Shown here in pieces: positions 48,084 through 56,260 of a stretch of DNA of 64,000 nt (positions are counted from its first letter, which is position 1; each line of letters opens with the position of its first letter). Below the pieces are notes generated by a model. It saw only the letters and a program-made list of their open reading frames with translations, was not told where the DNA came from and did not search any database. Both the position numbers and the translations under genes were made by a program. The stretch comes from Alistipes senegalensis JC50 (lineage in GTDB: Bacteria > Bacteroidota > Bacteroidia > Bacteroidales > Rikenellaceae): assembly GCF_025145645.1 (NCBI RefSeq), contig NZ_CP102252.1:2542001-2606000 (forward strand), written 5' to 3'.

Positions 48084-49073
48084 ATGAATAAGAATCTGAT
48101 TGAAAAGATCGCTCCGCAGCTGACGGAGCTGATGATAAAGAAAATGGAAACGCTTACCGAAGCGTGGCGCAAGCCGTGGATCGCCGACCTTGCGCACGGT
48201 CTTCCGCGCAACCTGCGCGGCACGCCCTACCGGGGCGGGAATATCCTGATGCTGCTGTTCCTCTCGGAGATCGCAGGCTACAGTACGCCGCTTTTTATGA
48301 CGTTCAAGCAGGCCAAGGAGGAGGGTCTGAACATCCTCAAAGGCTCCGGTTCGTTCCCGGTCTTCTTCTGGAAACTGTATATCCGCCATAAGGAGACCCG
48401 CAAGAAGATTGAGTTGGCGGACTATTACCGCCTGCCGCAGGAGCAGCGGCGGCAATACGACGTGCTGCCCGTGATGCGCTACTACCCGGTCTTCAACATC
48501 GACCAGACGGATATGTCGGAACGGCAGCCGGAGCGCTACGCTTCGCTTACGACACCGGCCGAACAGAAAGACTACTCGGACGGCCTGACATGCGAACCCC
48601 TCGACCGGATGCTGGCGGAGCAGTCGTGGCTCTGTCCCATCCTGCTCAGATCCGGCAACAGGGCGTCCTATTCGCCGACGCTCGACCGGATCGTCTGCCC
48701 CGAAAAACGGCAGTTTCCGGAGAGTGCGGCCTTTTGGACCACGCTTCTTCACGAGGTCACGCACAGTACGGGGCATGCGGAGCGTCTGAACCGTCCTTTT
48801 GGCGCTTGCTACAGAGATGCCGACTACATCCGCGAAGAGTTGGTCGCCGAACTTACGGCGGCTTTGTGCGGTGCGATGCTGGGCTTCGCTACGACGCCTC
48901 GTGAGGAGAGCGCCGCCTATATCAAGGACTGGCTGGCGGAGTTCCATAAAGAGCCGACCTACCTGTTCGACATCCTCACGGATGTGAACCGTGCCGCGCG
49001 GATGATCTCCGAACGGCTGGCTGTAGAGCAGGAGCCGGCACCCCCGGGAGCGATTCCGGCCGAAGCCGCCTGA
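48084..49073 (+). CDS. ArdC-type antirestriction protein with zincin-like metallopeptidase domain
   Basis: The 329-residue protein has the ArdC N-terminal single-strand DNA-binding domain: EAWRKPWIADLAHGLPRNLRGTPYRGGN and GYSTPLFMTFKQAKEEG. A zincin-like domain follows with HEVTHSTGH, the HExxH zinc motif, and EELVAELTAALCGAM, which supplies a further ligand. ArdC proteins protect incoming DNA against host restriction during transfer. I chose the ATG at 48084; the longer frame overlaps the previous gene. Confidence 0.9.
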   Translation: MNKNLIEKIAPQLTELMIKKMETLTEAWRKPWIADLAHGLPRNLRGTPYRGGNILMLLFLSEIAGYSTPLFMTFKQAKEEGLNILKGSGSFPVFFWKLYIRHKETRKKIELADYYRLPQEQRRQYDVLPVMRYYPVFNIDQTDMSERQPERYASLTTPAEQKDYSDGLTCEPLDRMLAEQSWLCPILLRSGNRASYSPTLDRIVCPEKRQFPESAAFWTTLLHEVTHSTGHAERLNRPFGACYRDADYIREELVAELTAALCGAMLGFATTPREESAAYIKDWLAEFHKEPTYLFDILTDVNRAARMISERLAVEQEPAPPGAIPAEAA

Positions 49074-49148
49074 TCCAAAAACCGAATATAAACGATTGTT
49101 CAACCTGTGCCGCGGCCGAAAGACTGCGGCGCTTTCATTATCAGCAAT

Positions 49149-49979
49149 ATGCAACAACCCAAAACCGAAGATCGGTACAGCCGCGAAACGCTGCTGCCGA
49201 TGAATACGCTTTACGACCATGAACACCACCTGACACAAGAGGACGTGGACATGGCCAATAAGCTGGTGCGGCATATCGAACATACCCGTAATCCGCGTGT
49301 CCCGCAGGTCGGCGACCGGGTGCGTTATACCACGCGCCACGGCGACTTCCACGGCAATGCCTTGATCGAGGCTGTTCGTGACGACGGAATGCGTTTGATC
49401 TGCCTGTGCCCATACGTTCCCTTCGTGTGGATGACAGCCGGCGGCATCGGCTGTGCGGTCAGCGGAGGGCCTTTTACAGCCGTGATGCCGCAAGAGCTGA
49501 AGCCTTCCGGTGCTGTGCCGGGGGATTTCTGTGCTTGGGGCCATTGCGGCGCCTGCGGCAACGGAGTCGTCCGATTCTGCGCCGGGGTGCCGCTGTGGGA
49601 ATACCGGGAGCCGGAGTTGCTCTATGGTGATTTTTCCACTGAGAAATGGCGTAAGATCAGCCTTTACAAGGATACGGAGTGCCGAAGCGGCGATCTGTAC
49701 CGGGGCGAGTGCATCTCGTTCGACTCGGAGGAGGAGTTCCGACGGTTTCTCTCCGATTACGAAGGAACCGTATTCGCGGCTCCCGACCCGAAATCCGTCA
49801 TCGTCTGGTGCTATCGGGACGAGCAGAGCGCCGTATTGCAGCAGGAGTGGGATGCGCTCGATGCTCCCGTTACAGAGCGTCGCCTCTATAATACGCCCCA
49901 ACCCGTGAAACTCGTCAAGGATCACGGGCGGCATACCACGGTCTGCTATTTCGTCAGACCGGAATTTTCTTATAAATAA
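49149..49979 (+). CDS. DUF4121 family protein
   Basis: The 276-residue protein shows YDHEHHLTQEDVDMANKLVRHIEHTR and PQVGDRVRYTTRHGDFHGNALIE, which I associate with DUF4121, a family confined to Bacteroidetes mobile elements. AWGHCGACGNGVVRF may form a metal site. The function is unknown. An ATG at 49149 is preferred over a frame that extends 14 codons upstream through a stem-loop with GCCGC and GCGGC arms near 49112-49132. Confidence 0.75.
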   Translation: MQQPKTEDRYSRETLLPMNTLYDHEHHLTQEDVDMANKLVRHIEHTRNPRVPQVGDRVRYTTRHGDFHGNALIEAVRDDGMRLICLCPYVPFVWMTAGGIGCAVSGGPFTAVMPQELKPSGAVPGDFCAWGHCGACGNGVVRFCAGVPLWEYREPELLYGDFSTEKWRKISLYKDTECRSGDLYRGECISFDSEEEFRRFLSDYEGTVFAAPDPKSVIVWCYRDEQSAVLQQEWDALDAPVTERRLYNTPQPVKLVKDHGRHTTVCYFVRPEFSYK

Positions 49980-49990
49980 CTGAATTCTCT

Positions 49991-51043
49991 ATGACTATGA
50001 AAAACAAAGAAACACTCGAAAAACTGCGCACTTATCAGATCGGTGTGATTCGCTCGGTTATTGCAAGCCGGCAAGGGCGCTTGGGAACCTATTCGGCCGA
50101 TGCGGCAGACCGCGAGAGGCTGGCAGATACGGGCGGCCTCGCCGACGAGGAGTATTACGAGTCGCCCCTTACAATCAAACACGACGGCCTTTACCGCAAT
50201 GTAATTTCCCTCGAATTTTGTGAGGACGGGCTGACGCCCGTCTGCCTGATGGACGGATGGGACGGGGATGATTTCCCGCTTCCGCTTGAAAATCTATCCT
50301 GCGATACCCTGCAAATCATCGTCGAATGGCTGGAGGAATACGATTTCATTCCGTCCGCGGGGGCTGCGCCGCAGACGACAAACGATCTTACGGAAGATTT
50401 CGTGGAGCGCTGCCTGCCGGAATACCATATGCGTTACGACGTTTTCCGGCTGGGCGAGTTGCAGAACTTCCTCGACGGACATGAATCCCCGGAATTCGGG
50501 CTGGACCGCGACGAAGCCGCCGCGGAGCGCGACCGTCTGCAGCTCCGGATCTATGCCGAGGCCATCACCGCCTTTATGAAAAGGCAGCCCGCAGCGCTTC
50601 CAGACAATGTGTCCCTGCGCGACTATGCCGAGGCGCTGGTCGATATCGCCTATGAAGCCGGGCGCAGAAAATTCCGGCTCTCGGACAACTCCCGCGATAC
50701 GGCCGCGACGCTCATTGCCTGGGGTGACGAGTTCTCCCGACGGCACGAGGGTACGGACTGGGCGGAGAAGGAATACTTCGACGAGATTTACCGATTCACC
50801 GACGAGAAACTGCGAAGCGTTCCGAGCAAGGACAATCCGAATGCGGAATTCGACATTGCCTCTCTGAACCGTGCAGCACTCGAAAGACACGGATATGACG
50901 TTGCGACGATTACGGACAGCGATCTGCAGGAGTTGGCCGGACGGATGGGCGATTATTATTGCGACAGCAAGTTCAGCGAAGATCTGCGTACGGCCTGCGG
51001 CGATTTCGGATTGAAGCTCCGGGACACGACCAATTCGAAATAA
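49991..51043 (+). CDS. Island protein of unknown function
   Basis: The 350-residue protein is soluble, acidic and mostly helical (MTMKNKETLEKLRTYQIGVIR...). It has no signal peptide and no recognised motif. It starts 11 bp after the DUF4121 gene and ends before a stem-loop, so both probably share a transcript. Confidence 0.6.
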   Translation: MTMKNKETLEKLRTYQIGVIRSVIASRQGRLGTYSADAADRERLADTGGLADEEYYESPLTIKHDGLYRNVISLEFCEDGLTPVCLMDGWDGDDFPLPLENLSCDTLQIIVEWLEEYDFIPSAGAAPQTTNDLTEDFVERCLPEYHMRYDVFRLGELQNFLDGHESPEFGLDRDEAAAERDRLQLRIYAEAITAFMKRQPAALPDNVSLRDYAEALVDIAYEAGRRKFRLSDNSRDTAATLIAWGDEFSRRHEGTDWAEKEYFDEIYRFTDEKLRSVPSKDNPNAEFDIASLNRAALERHGYDVATITDSDLQELAGRMGDYYCDSKFSEDLRTACGDFGLKLRDTTNSK

Positions 51044-51071
51044 CACGACACTTCACGTATTGTCAAATCAG

Positions 51072-51098
51072 GCCGCAGCCCTAAAGCTGCGGTCTTTT
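51072..51098 (+). terminator. Stem-loop terminator
   Basis: CCGCAGC and GCTGCGG form a 7-bp stem with loop CCTAAA, followed by TCTTTTAATT. Confidence 0.7.
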
Positions 51099-51112
51099 AA
51101 TTGTATATCATT

Positions 51113-51658
51113 ATGAGCTATCAGATTATAACACGTATCACCATTACCCCCGACCTGCGGGTGATGGTGCGCATGGCGGCGAACGACATCCGCCCGCTCG
51201 ACTTCCGTTACGACGAGGTCGTATCCCTGACAGAAACGCTGCGTACGAAAGGCCGTCCGACGCTCGAACTGGAACTGCTGTCGCTTTTTTTCAAGGGCCT
51301 TTGGCAGGGCCGAACCCGCTATGATCGGGCTGTCGGTTACACGCTGCTGACCGACGGCATCGACAAATACGAGGCGTGGGAACGCTGCCGCGGGGACAAG
51401 GAGTACGAACGTGGCCTGCTGCTGCGCATGCGGGACTTCCTGCACTACCGTCCCGTTCCGTGCCGCTGCCATCTCGAATATCAAAGAAGCCCTGTGCGGC
51501 GTATTTATGTCGGATACATCTCTTTTTCGCGGCAGAGGCGCCGCATCTTTCCGAGCGTCCTCGACGCGCAGGCTGCACTGGTCGCAAAGGGCTGGAATCC
51601 CGGAGAGTTCCAAACCGTAGAAGAAGATACCAAAAATCTTAAATCTCAGAAACAATGA
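51113..51658 (+). CDS. Island protein of unknown function
   Basis: The 181-residue protein begins MSYQIITRITITPDLRVMVRM, with the beta-rich start of a small accessory protein, and ends in a charged tail. The stop overlaps the next start by 4 bp. No domain is recognised. The ATG at 51113 is used; a TTG at 51101 is in frame but unlikely. Confidence 0.6.
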   Translation: MSYQIITRITITPDLRVMVRMAANDIRPLDFRYDEVVSLTETLRTKGRPTLELELLSLFFKGLWQGRTRYDRAVGYTLLTDGIDKYEAWERCRGDKEYERGLLLRMRDFLHYRPVPCRCHLEYQRSPVRRIYVGYISFSRQRRRIFPSVLDAQAALVAKGWNPGEFQTVEEDTKNLKSQKQ

Positions 51659-52215
51659 AAACCTATCGCATCAACAAATATGCCGAGCGGCTCGCTCAAG
51701 GGACGGGCTTCGCTCCCGAATTGATCTATAACATCTCGCTTGTCCGGTTTCAGGGCCGTAACGGCCGCTGTATCGCGGCATGGACGCCGGGAATGAAGCG
51801 CCCCCGGTATGTTTACAAGGCCCACACCCCGGAAGAATACGACAAAGCTATGGAGCGTATCCGGCAGGAGGCAGAGCGCTTCCGCCGCCATGACGAAGCC
51901 GTAGCGCGGTCGAGTGAGGAGTTTCGACGTTCGCTGCGCGTCGGCGACATCCTCTACTCGTCGTGGGGCTGGGAGCAGACCAATATCGACTTCTATCAGG
52001 TCGTGGCGATCCGCGGCAGCGCGGTAGACCTGCGGCAGCTCGACCAGCGAACTACCGAAGACGGCTATATGTGCGGAACGACCGTCCCGCTGCCCGATGT
52101 TTTCAAGGGCAAGACCCATACGCACCGTCTGTCGAAAAATTATATCCGCATCGACTCATACCGTACTGCGTGGAAATGGGACGGGCAGCCCCTGCGGTGC
52201 AGTTGGTATGCATAA
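51655..52215 (+). CDS. Island protein of unknown function
   Basis: The 186-residue protein has a helical, Glu/Arg-rich middle (DKAMERIRQEAERFRRHDEAV) followed by a compact part with VGDILYSSWGWEQTNIDFYQVV, which resembles small beta-barrel domains of mobile-element proteins. No family name can be given. It is coupled to the preceding gene by a 4-bp overlap. Confidence 0.6.
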   Translation: MKTYRINKYAERLAQGTGFAPELIYNISLVRFQGRNGRCIAAWTPGMKRPRYVYKAHTPEEYDKAMERIRQEAERFRRHDEAVARSSEEFRRSLRVGDILYSSWGWEQTNIDFYQVVAIRGSAVDLRQLDQRTTEDGYMCGTTVPLPDVFKGKTHTHRLSKNYIRIDSYRTAWKWDGQPLRCSWYA

Positions 52216-52689
52216 TATAATGCTATTGAGAATATCATTACGCGCTACCGCCTGCATAAAACGCAGTGCGACAAGCGCCGCAAGGAGATCGATCGGGAGA
52301 TTGAACATCTGAAGCAAGAACGGGAGCGGTTGAATGATCCGCATTGGACGGAAGGGCTGCTCCGTCCGGTCATGGCGGAGATCGTCCGCCTGACTCCTGA
52401 GATCGACTGGGAGAATAACGACGAGTTTTATCCGATAGACCTGCGTGGTGCTATCACGGTTTTCGGCAGAACAAAGCGGGGAAGACCTGTCTGCATCACC
52501 TTTACCGAGTCCGGACACGATTTGCAGTTCGATTCGGGGCAGATACACAACTCTTTCTCATTGAAAGTGCTGAAGGATATTGGCGGAACGAACAACATTA
52601 TGGAATCTGTCGGCGACGGAGAACCGCTGCTGCATTATATCCGGCAGCGGATGCTCTTTCTGGAACAACACCCCGAAATAGGGAAATAA
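52216..52689 (+). CDS. Island protein of unknown function, start codon unclear
   Basis: The frame is open from 52216 and reads NAIENIITRYRLHKTQ and then EIEHLKQERERLNDPHWTEG, so protein-like sequence begins right after the previous stop. The first conventional start in frame is a TTG at 52330, which would cut off the helical N-terminus. A small indel may have removed the original ATG (ATGCAT at 52208 is one frame off). The C-terminal part (ITVFGRTKRGRPVCITFTESG) is compact and soluble. Confidence 0.5.
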   Translation, partial: YNAIENIITRYRLHKTQCDKRRKEIDREIEHLKQERERLNDPHWTEGLLRPVMAEIVRLTPEIDWENNDEFYPIDLRGAITVFGRTKRGRPVCITFTESGHDLQFDSGQIHNSFSLKVLKDIGGTNNIMESVGDGEPLLHYIRQRMLFLEQHPEIGK

Positions 52690-52706
52690 ACTAAAATTCA
52701 AGCTAT

Positions 52707-52997
52707 ATGAAAATCATGTGTCAGGAGCACTACGATAAGGTAGTGCAATACGCCAAAAGCATCGGTGACAGCACGCTTCGGGAATGTTTGGAGCGACTCG
52801 AACGCCTTGAGCAAAATCCCCATCATCCGTGCCAGATCGAACTTTACAGGGACTTTGCGCCCTATTCGTTCCTTTTCAAAGAGCGCTATCCCGATGGCCG
52901 TCTGGGCGTTGTCGGCGGACTGGTCTATCACGGCCGTCCGGATCAATCGCATTGTTTCATCGACGGGCCGTTTCACGGCTGGGCGACCCACACCTGA
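52707..52997 (+). CDS. DUF4120 family protein
   Basis: The 96-residue protein matches DUF4120: MKIMCQEHYDKVVQYAKSIGD, LRECLERLERLEQ, FAPYSFLFKERYPDG and GGLVYHG with a closing FHGWATHT. The family is found in Bacteroidetes mobile elements and has no known function. It follows the preceding gene by 17 bp. Confidence 0.85.
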   Translation: MKIMCQEHYDKVVQYAKSIGDSTLRECLERLERLEQNPHHPCQIELYRDFAPYSFLFKERYPDGRLGVVGGLVYHGRPDQSHCFIDGPFHGWATHT

Positions 52998-53189
52998 AAA
53001 ACCGGTTATTTATGCGTATGAAAATCTTGCGGTATGCCGCAGACAGGGACAATCGGTTCGGAGATGTCCGTACCACCGTATCCGACCTTCGTCGGGGAGT
53101 GTATATCCGATTTGTCCCATGTTTGCTGCGGCGAATGACGAGCGATAAGACACAACTCTTGAAGGCGTATGCCGGACAAAGCACGGAAA

Positions 53190-53220
53190 TTGCATATCAT
53201 CAGGATAATTCGTATATTTG
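53190..53220 (+). promoter_or_regulatory. Promoter of the AbiE-like pair
   Basis: TTG (53190-53192), 20 bp, TATATTTG (53213-53220). It is a complete Bacteroidetes promoter 23 bp before the antitoxin-like gene and indicates separate transcription from the DUF4120 gene. Confidence 0.8.
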
Positions 53221-53243
53221 TAAAGCGAAACGAACTCCGGCCC

Positions 53244-53570
53244 ATGACCATATTCGATGACTATATCCGAAATAAAGGCTGCTGCAAGGTCTCAAAGACA
53301 TTACTTTGGGACTATGACTTGACGCAGTTCGACTGGCAGCGTTCGCGTAAGGTCGTCGTGCAGCGCATCATAGAACGGGGATGGCTCCGGGACTACTTCG
53401 CGGCGTTCGACCTCTACGGAGGCATCGAAGGCTTCCGGGAAATTATCAAAGAGGTTCCGACACTCTCGGCGCAGGATATGAATTTCGTATGTACGGCTTT
53501 CGGCCTTAAAAAAGAGGAATTGAGATGTTACACACGCAGACAGTTGCGCCGCAGACACTTGGGTTGTTGA
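53244..53570 (+). CDS. DUF6922-like putative antitoxin
   Basis: The 108-residue protein (MTIFDDYIRNKGCCKVSKTLLWDYDLTQFDW...) resembles the small partner encoded before AbiEii-type nucleotidyltransferases in Bacteroidetes (DUF6922). DFAAFDLYGGIE-like sequence and VQRIIERGWLRDYFAAF suggest a compact helical domain. It overlaps the toxin-like gene by 46 bp, which is typical of tight toxin-antitoxin pairs. The antitoxin role is inferred from position. Confidence 0.65.
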   Translation: MTIFDDYIRNKGCCKVSKTLLWDYDLTQFDWQRSRKVVVQRIIERGWLRDYFAAFDLYGGIEGFREIIKEVPTLSAQDMNFVCTAFGLKKEELRCYTRRQLRRRHLGC

Positions 53571-54232
53571 AACAGTTGGAGGCCGAGCCCCGGCTTGCGG
53601 CGTTCAATCTGGCCGGAGGTACGGCTTTGGCCTTATATCTGGGGCATCGTGTGAGTGTCGATCTGGATCTGTTCACTCCGGAGTCGTTCGACGCCGGGGA
53701 ACTCGAAGCGTTTCTTTCGCAGCGATACGGATTCCAAACGGCCTTCAGGCGCCCCGACACGCTGAAAGGCATGATCGACGGCGTTAAGATCGACTGCATA
53801 GCTCACAAATATGCATATCTCCGGCAGCCCTATGCGGAATCCGGAATCCGTTTATACAGCATCGAGGATATCGTCGCCATGAAGCTGTCTGCGATAGCCG
53901 ACGACGGTTCGCGGCTCAAAGATTTCGTGGATATCGCCTGTCTGTCCACCCGCATCCCGTTTTATGAGATGCTCAAATGCTACGAACGAAAATTTCCGCA
54001 GGCAAATGTCATCCGCCCGTTCAAGGCACTCACATATTTCGATGACATCGATTTCGGTGAGGATATCGTCATGCTGAATTTCGAATACGACTGGAAACAG
54101 ATCGCCCGACGACTGAAAGAGATGACAGTCCGCCAAGAGCATATTTTTTCGCAGTGGCCGTTAAAAGAACAGAAACTTCCCGTAGCGGAGGACAAGGATA
54201 CGACCTCTATGAAACGGGGCCGGAAGAGATGA
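53525..54232 (+). CDS. AbiEii/AbiGii-type nucleotidyltransferase toxin
   Basis: The 235-residue protein has the nucleotidyltransferase signature LAGGTALALYLGHRVSVDLDLFTP, in which the GG and DxD residues bind nucleotide and metal. SIEDIVAMKLSAIADDGSRLKDFVDI is the second conserved block with its lysine. AbiEii proteins are toxins of type IV toxin-antitoxin and abortive infection systems. It is the second gene of a pair with its own promoter. Confidence 0.88.
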   Translation: MLHTQTVAPQTLGLLKQLEAEPRLAAFNLAGGTALALYLGHRVSVDLDLFTPESFDAGELEAFLSQRYGFQTAFRRPDTLKGMIDGVKIDCIAHKYAYLRQPYAESGIRLYSIEDIVAMKLSAIADDGSRLKDFVDIACLSTRIPFYEMLKCYERKFPQANVIRPFKALTYFDDIDFGEDIVMLNFEYDWKQIARRLKEMTVRQEHIFSQWPLKEQKLPVAEDKDTTSMKRGRKR

Positions 54233-54400
54233 ATCCGTATCCAAGTTAAAAATGTCCGAACCCGGATTTTACTTTCTAATTATCATTATGTGCCGTCCTG
54301 CGGCAATACAATAAACCTGTTGGTATAATCGTTGGACTGCCGATGAGTTTTTTTAAGCTCAAAAGTTTGTTTACCTTTATCGGATAAAAACTTACAAAAC

Positions 54401-54679
54401 ATGACCAAAGCAGATATCATAAAGCAGATCGCCCGGGAAACGGGCGTCGAGGCCGCGACCGTTTTAGCTGTCGTGGAAGGTTTTATGGAAGAGGTGCGTG
54501 CCGCCCAGATCCGCAAGGAGAACGTTTTCCTGCGCGGCTTCGGAACCTTCCTGATTAAACGCCGCAAGGAGAAAAAGGGTCGTAATATCACAAAGAATAC
54601 GACGATCGTAATTCCGGCGCACGATATTCCTGCATTTAAGCCTTCTCCCGCCTTCCAGCGGCTTTTGGGAAAGAAATGA
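54401..54679 (+). CDS. HU/IHF family DNA-binding protein
   Basis: The 92-residue protein has the HU fold: MTKADIIKQIARETGVEAATV, VEGFMEEVRAAQIRKENVFLRGFGTF and a beta-arm segment with KNTTIVIPAHDIPAFKPS. It bends DNA and may assist integration or excision of the island. A TACCTTTA box lies about 30 bp upstream. It is the last island gene before a strong terminator. Confidence 0.93.
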   Translation: MTKADIIKQIARETGVEAATVLAVVEGFMEEVRAAQIRKENVFLRGFGTFLIKRRKEKKGRNITKNTTIVIPAHDIPAFKPSPAFQRLLGKK

Positions 54680-54684
54680 TTGCC

Positions 54685-54727
54685 ACAACGCCCCGATTCG
54701 AACATCCGAATCGGGGCGTTGTCGTTT
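54685..54727. terminator. Strong terminator after the HU gene
   Basis: A perfect 16-bp stem (54685-54700 with 54707-54722, loop AACATC) is followed by CGTTTT. It may also stop the transaldolase transcript from the minus side. Confidence 0.88.
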
Positions 54728-54746
54728 TACCGCGGCCGGTAACCCG

Positions 54747-55403
54747 TCAGGCATTCAGACGTGCGTGGTCTGCGAGGAACTTTTCCAGCCCGCTGTCCGT
54801 CAGCGGATGTCTGAGCAGCCCTTCGATTGCTGCAAGGGGACATGTCGCCACATCGGCCCCCGCATCGAGGCACTGGATAATATGCTGCGTATGACGGATC
54901 GAAGCGGCCAGCACCTGCGTTTTGTAACCATAGGTGCGGTAGACCTTCACGATGTGGGCTACCAATGCCACGCCGTCTTCGGAGATGTCGTCGAGACGTC
55001 CCACGAACGGAGATACGTAGGTCGCTCCGGCCTTTGCCGCCAGCAGCGCCTGCCCCACGGAGAATACCAGCGTGCAGTTCGTCCGGATATCCTTGGCGGC
55101 AAAATATTTCACGGCCCGTATTCCTGCGGCCGTGCAGGGCAGTTTCACGACAATGCGGGGATGCAGCGCCGCCAGCGCTTCGCCTTCGCGCACCATCCCT
55201 TCGAAGTCTGTGGCTATGACCTCGGCGCTCACGTCCCCTTCGACGATGTTACAGATTTCAACGTAATGACGGTTGCAGTTCTCCGTACCCCGGATGTTCT
55301 CTTTGGCCATCAGAGAAGGGTTGGTCGTCACGCCGTCCAGAACGCCCAGTTCGTGCGCCTTGCGGATCTGCTCCAAATTGGCTGTGTCGATGAAGAATTT
55401 CAT
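54747..55403 (-). CDS. Transaldolase / fructose-6-phosphate aldolase family (TalC/MipB type)
   Basis: The 218-residue enzyme has the family start MKFFIDTANLEQIRKAHELGVLDGVTTNPSL, VVKLPCTAAGIRAVKYF with the Schiff-base lysine, and GATYVSPFVGRLDDI. It is the short TalC/FSA-type of transaldolase acting in sugar phosphate metabolism, complementing transketolase. I used the ATG at 55403, just downstream of a TATCTTTA box on the minus strand. Its codon use resembles the core genome. Confidence 0.93.
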   Translation of the reverse strand: MKFFIDTANLEQIRKAHELGVLDGVTTNPSLMAKENIRGTENCNRHYVEICNIVEGDVSAEVIATDFEGMVREGEALAALHPRIVVKLPCTAAGIRAVKYFAAKDIRTNCTLVFSVGQALLAAKAGATYVSPFVGRLDDISEDGVALVAHIVKVYRTYGYKTQVLAASIRHTQHIIQCLDAGADVATCPLAAIEGLLRHPLTDSGLEKFLADHARLNA

Positions 55404-55839
55404 GATTCGATAGGTTTTAGATTTCCATAAAGATACGAAAATTCCATATAGGTTATACCGGATAATATCCGATTTTACATTGCGGAAATTCTTTACGACG
55501 CTGTCGGTGTCCGGAAACAGTCCGTCGGCGGCTTTACGGCGGCATGCTGTCTTCCCGGATACCTCGGGCGGCGACATATCTCCGGTTCGGATTCACGAAC
55601 CTTTGCGGAGATCGGAATTCTCGTTGCGGTTTTCGGTTCTTCTCCCCGGGATACCGCATCGTTCTGTACGTCGGGCGCTTCCATAAAAATCGGATATTAG
55701 AATCTTCGAACATCCGGAATGTACGCCGTGGGGATCGTTTCGTTTGCGGGCATCGTTTTTTTGCTTTACCTTTGCATCCTAACAGGAAAAAACCGTGTTC
55801 TTTCCGGAAAATTCAGAGAGTTAAAACTTTTACCGAATC
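55404..55839. other. Divergent intergenic region between the transaldolase and DUF2795 genes
   Basis: It holds the minus-strand -7 box TATCTTTA near 55430 and the DUF2795 promoter. Short open frames within it have no family likeness. I see no RNA gene or repeat. Confidence 0.45.
55743..55774 (+). promoter_or_regulatory. Promoter of the DUF2795 gene
   Basis: TTTG (55743-55746), 20 bp, TACCTTTG (55767-55774), 65 bp before the ATG. Full consensus match. Confidence 0.8.
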
Positions 55840-56061
55840 ATGTATTGGACACTCGAACTGGCCTCGTGGCTCGAAGATGCCCCTTGGCCCGCAACCAAAG
55901 ACGAACTGATCGACTACGCCAATCGCTCGGGACTTCCCGAGGCGGTTCTGGAGAACTTGCAGGAGATAGAAGACGAAGGCGAGATCTACGAATCCATCGA
56001 AGACATCTGGCCTGACTATCCTTCGAAAGACGACTTTTTCTTCAATGAGGAAGAATATTAA
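55840..56061 (+). CDS. DUF2795 family protein
   Basis: The 73-residue acidic protein reads MYWTLELASWLEDAPWPATKDELIDYA and ends WPDYPSKDDFFFNEEEY, a form of DUF2795 that is highly conserved in Bacteroidetes. The function is unknown. It appears to be core genome and marks the left border of the second mobile element. Confidence 0.9.
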   Translation: MYWTLELASWLEDAPWPATKDELIDYANRSGLPEAVLENLQEIEDEGEIYESIEDIWPDYPSKDDFFFNEEEY

Positions 56062-56113
56062 CAGCCTTTATTTAGGTTAGATAGCTGAATATCAGAGCGA
56101 TGAACAATGAGAA

Positions 56114-56211
56114 TTTGTTTGTCGCGCTGGTGTTATATGGCCTCATACGGTGCGGTTTGTTTGTCTAAATTGTGGTTTTTACGGCAAAAATCGGAGTTTG
56201 TTTGTCTAAAA
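56114..56211 (+). repeat. Three ~41-bp-spaced direct repeats upstream of the second integrase
   Basis: TTTGTTTGTC occurs at 56114, 56156 and 56197, spaced by 42 and 41 bp (about four helical turns). The last two copies extend as TTTGTTTGTCTAAA. Regularly spaced short repeats next to an integrase are typical of integrase or excisionase binding sites at an attachment site, so this may be the left end region of the element. Confidence 0.6.
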
Positions 56212-56216
56212 TTCCA

Positions 56217-56224
56217 TATCTTTG
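56217..56224 (+). promoter_or_regulatory. -7 promoter box of the second integrase
   Basis: TATCTTTG, 36 bp before the ATG at 56261. It overlaps the direct-repeat area, so integrase binding could repress its own gene. Confidence 0.6.
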
Positions 56225-56260
56225 CTTCTCCTCAGGAATATCGCAAAAGGAGGATAATAT

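Noticed and set aside
53012..53260. An 83-codon frame between the DUF4120 gene and the antitoxin-like gene
   Set aside because: It runs through the promoter of the AbiE-like pair and overlaps the next start in another frame; no family likeness.
54685..54722. GATTCGAAC within the HU terminator as a tRNA T-arm
   Set aside because: The sequence is fully explained by a perfect 16-bp terminator stem, and no other tRNA arms are present.
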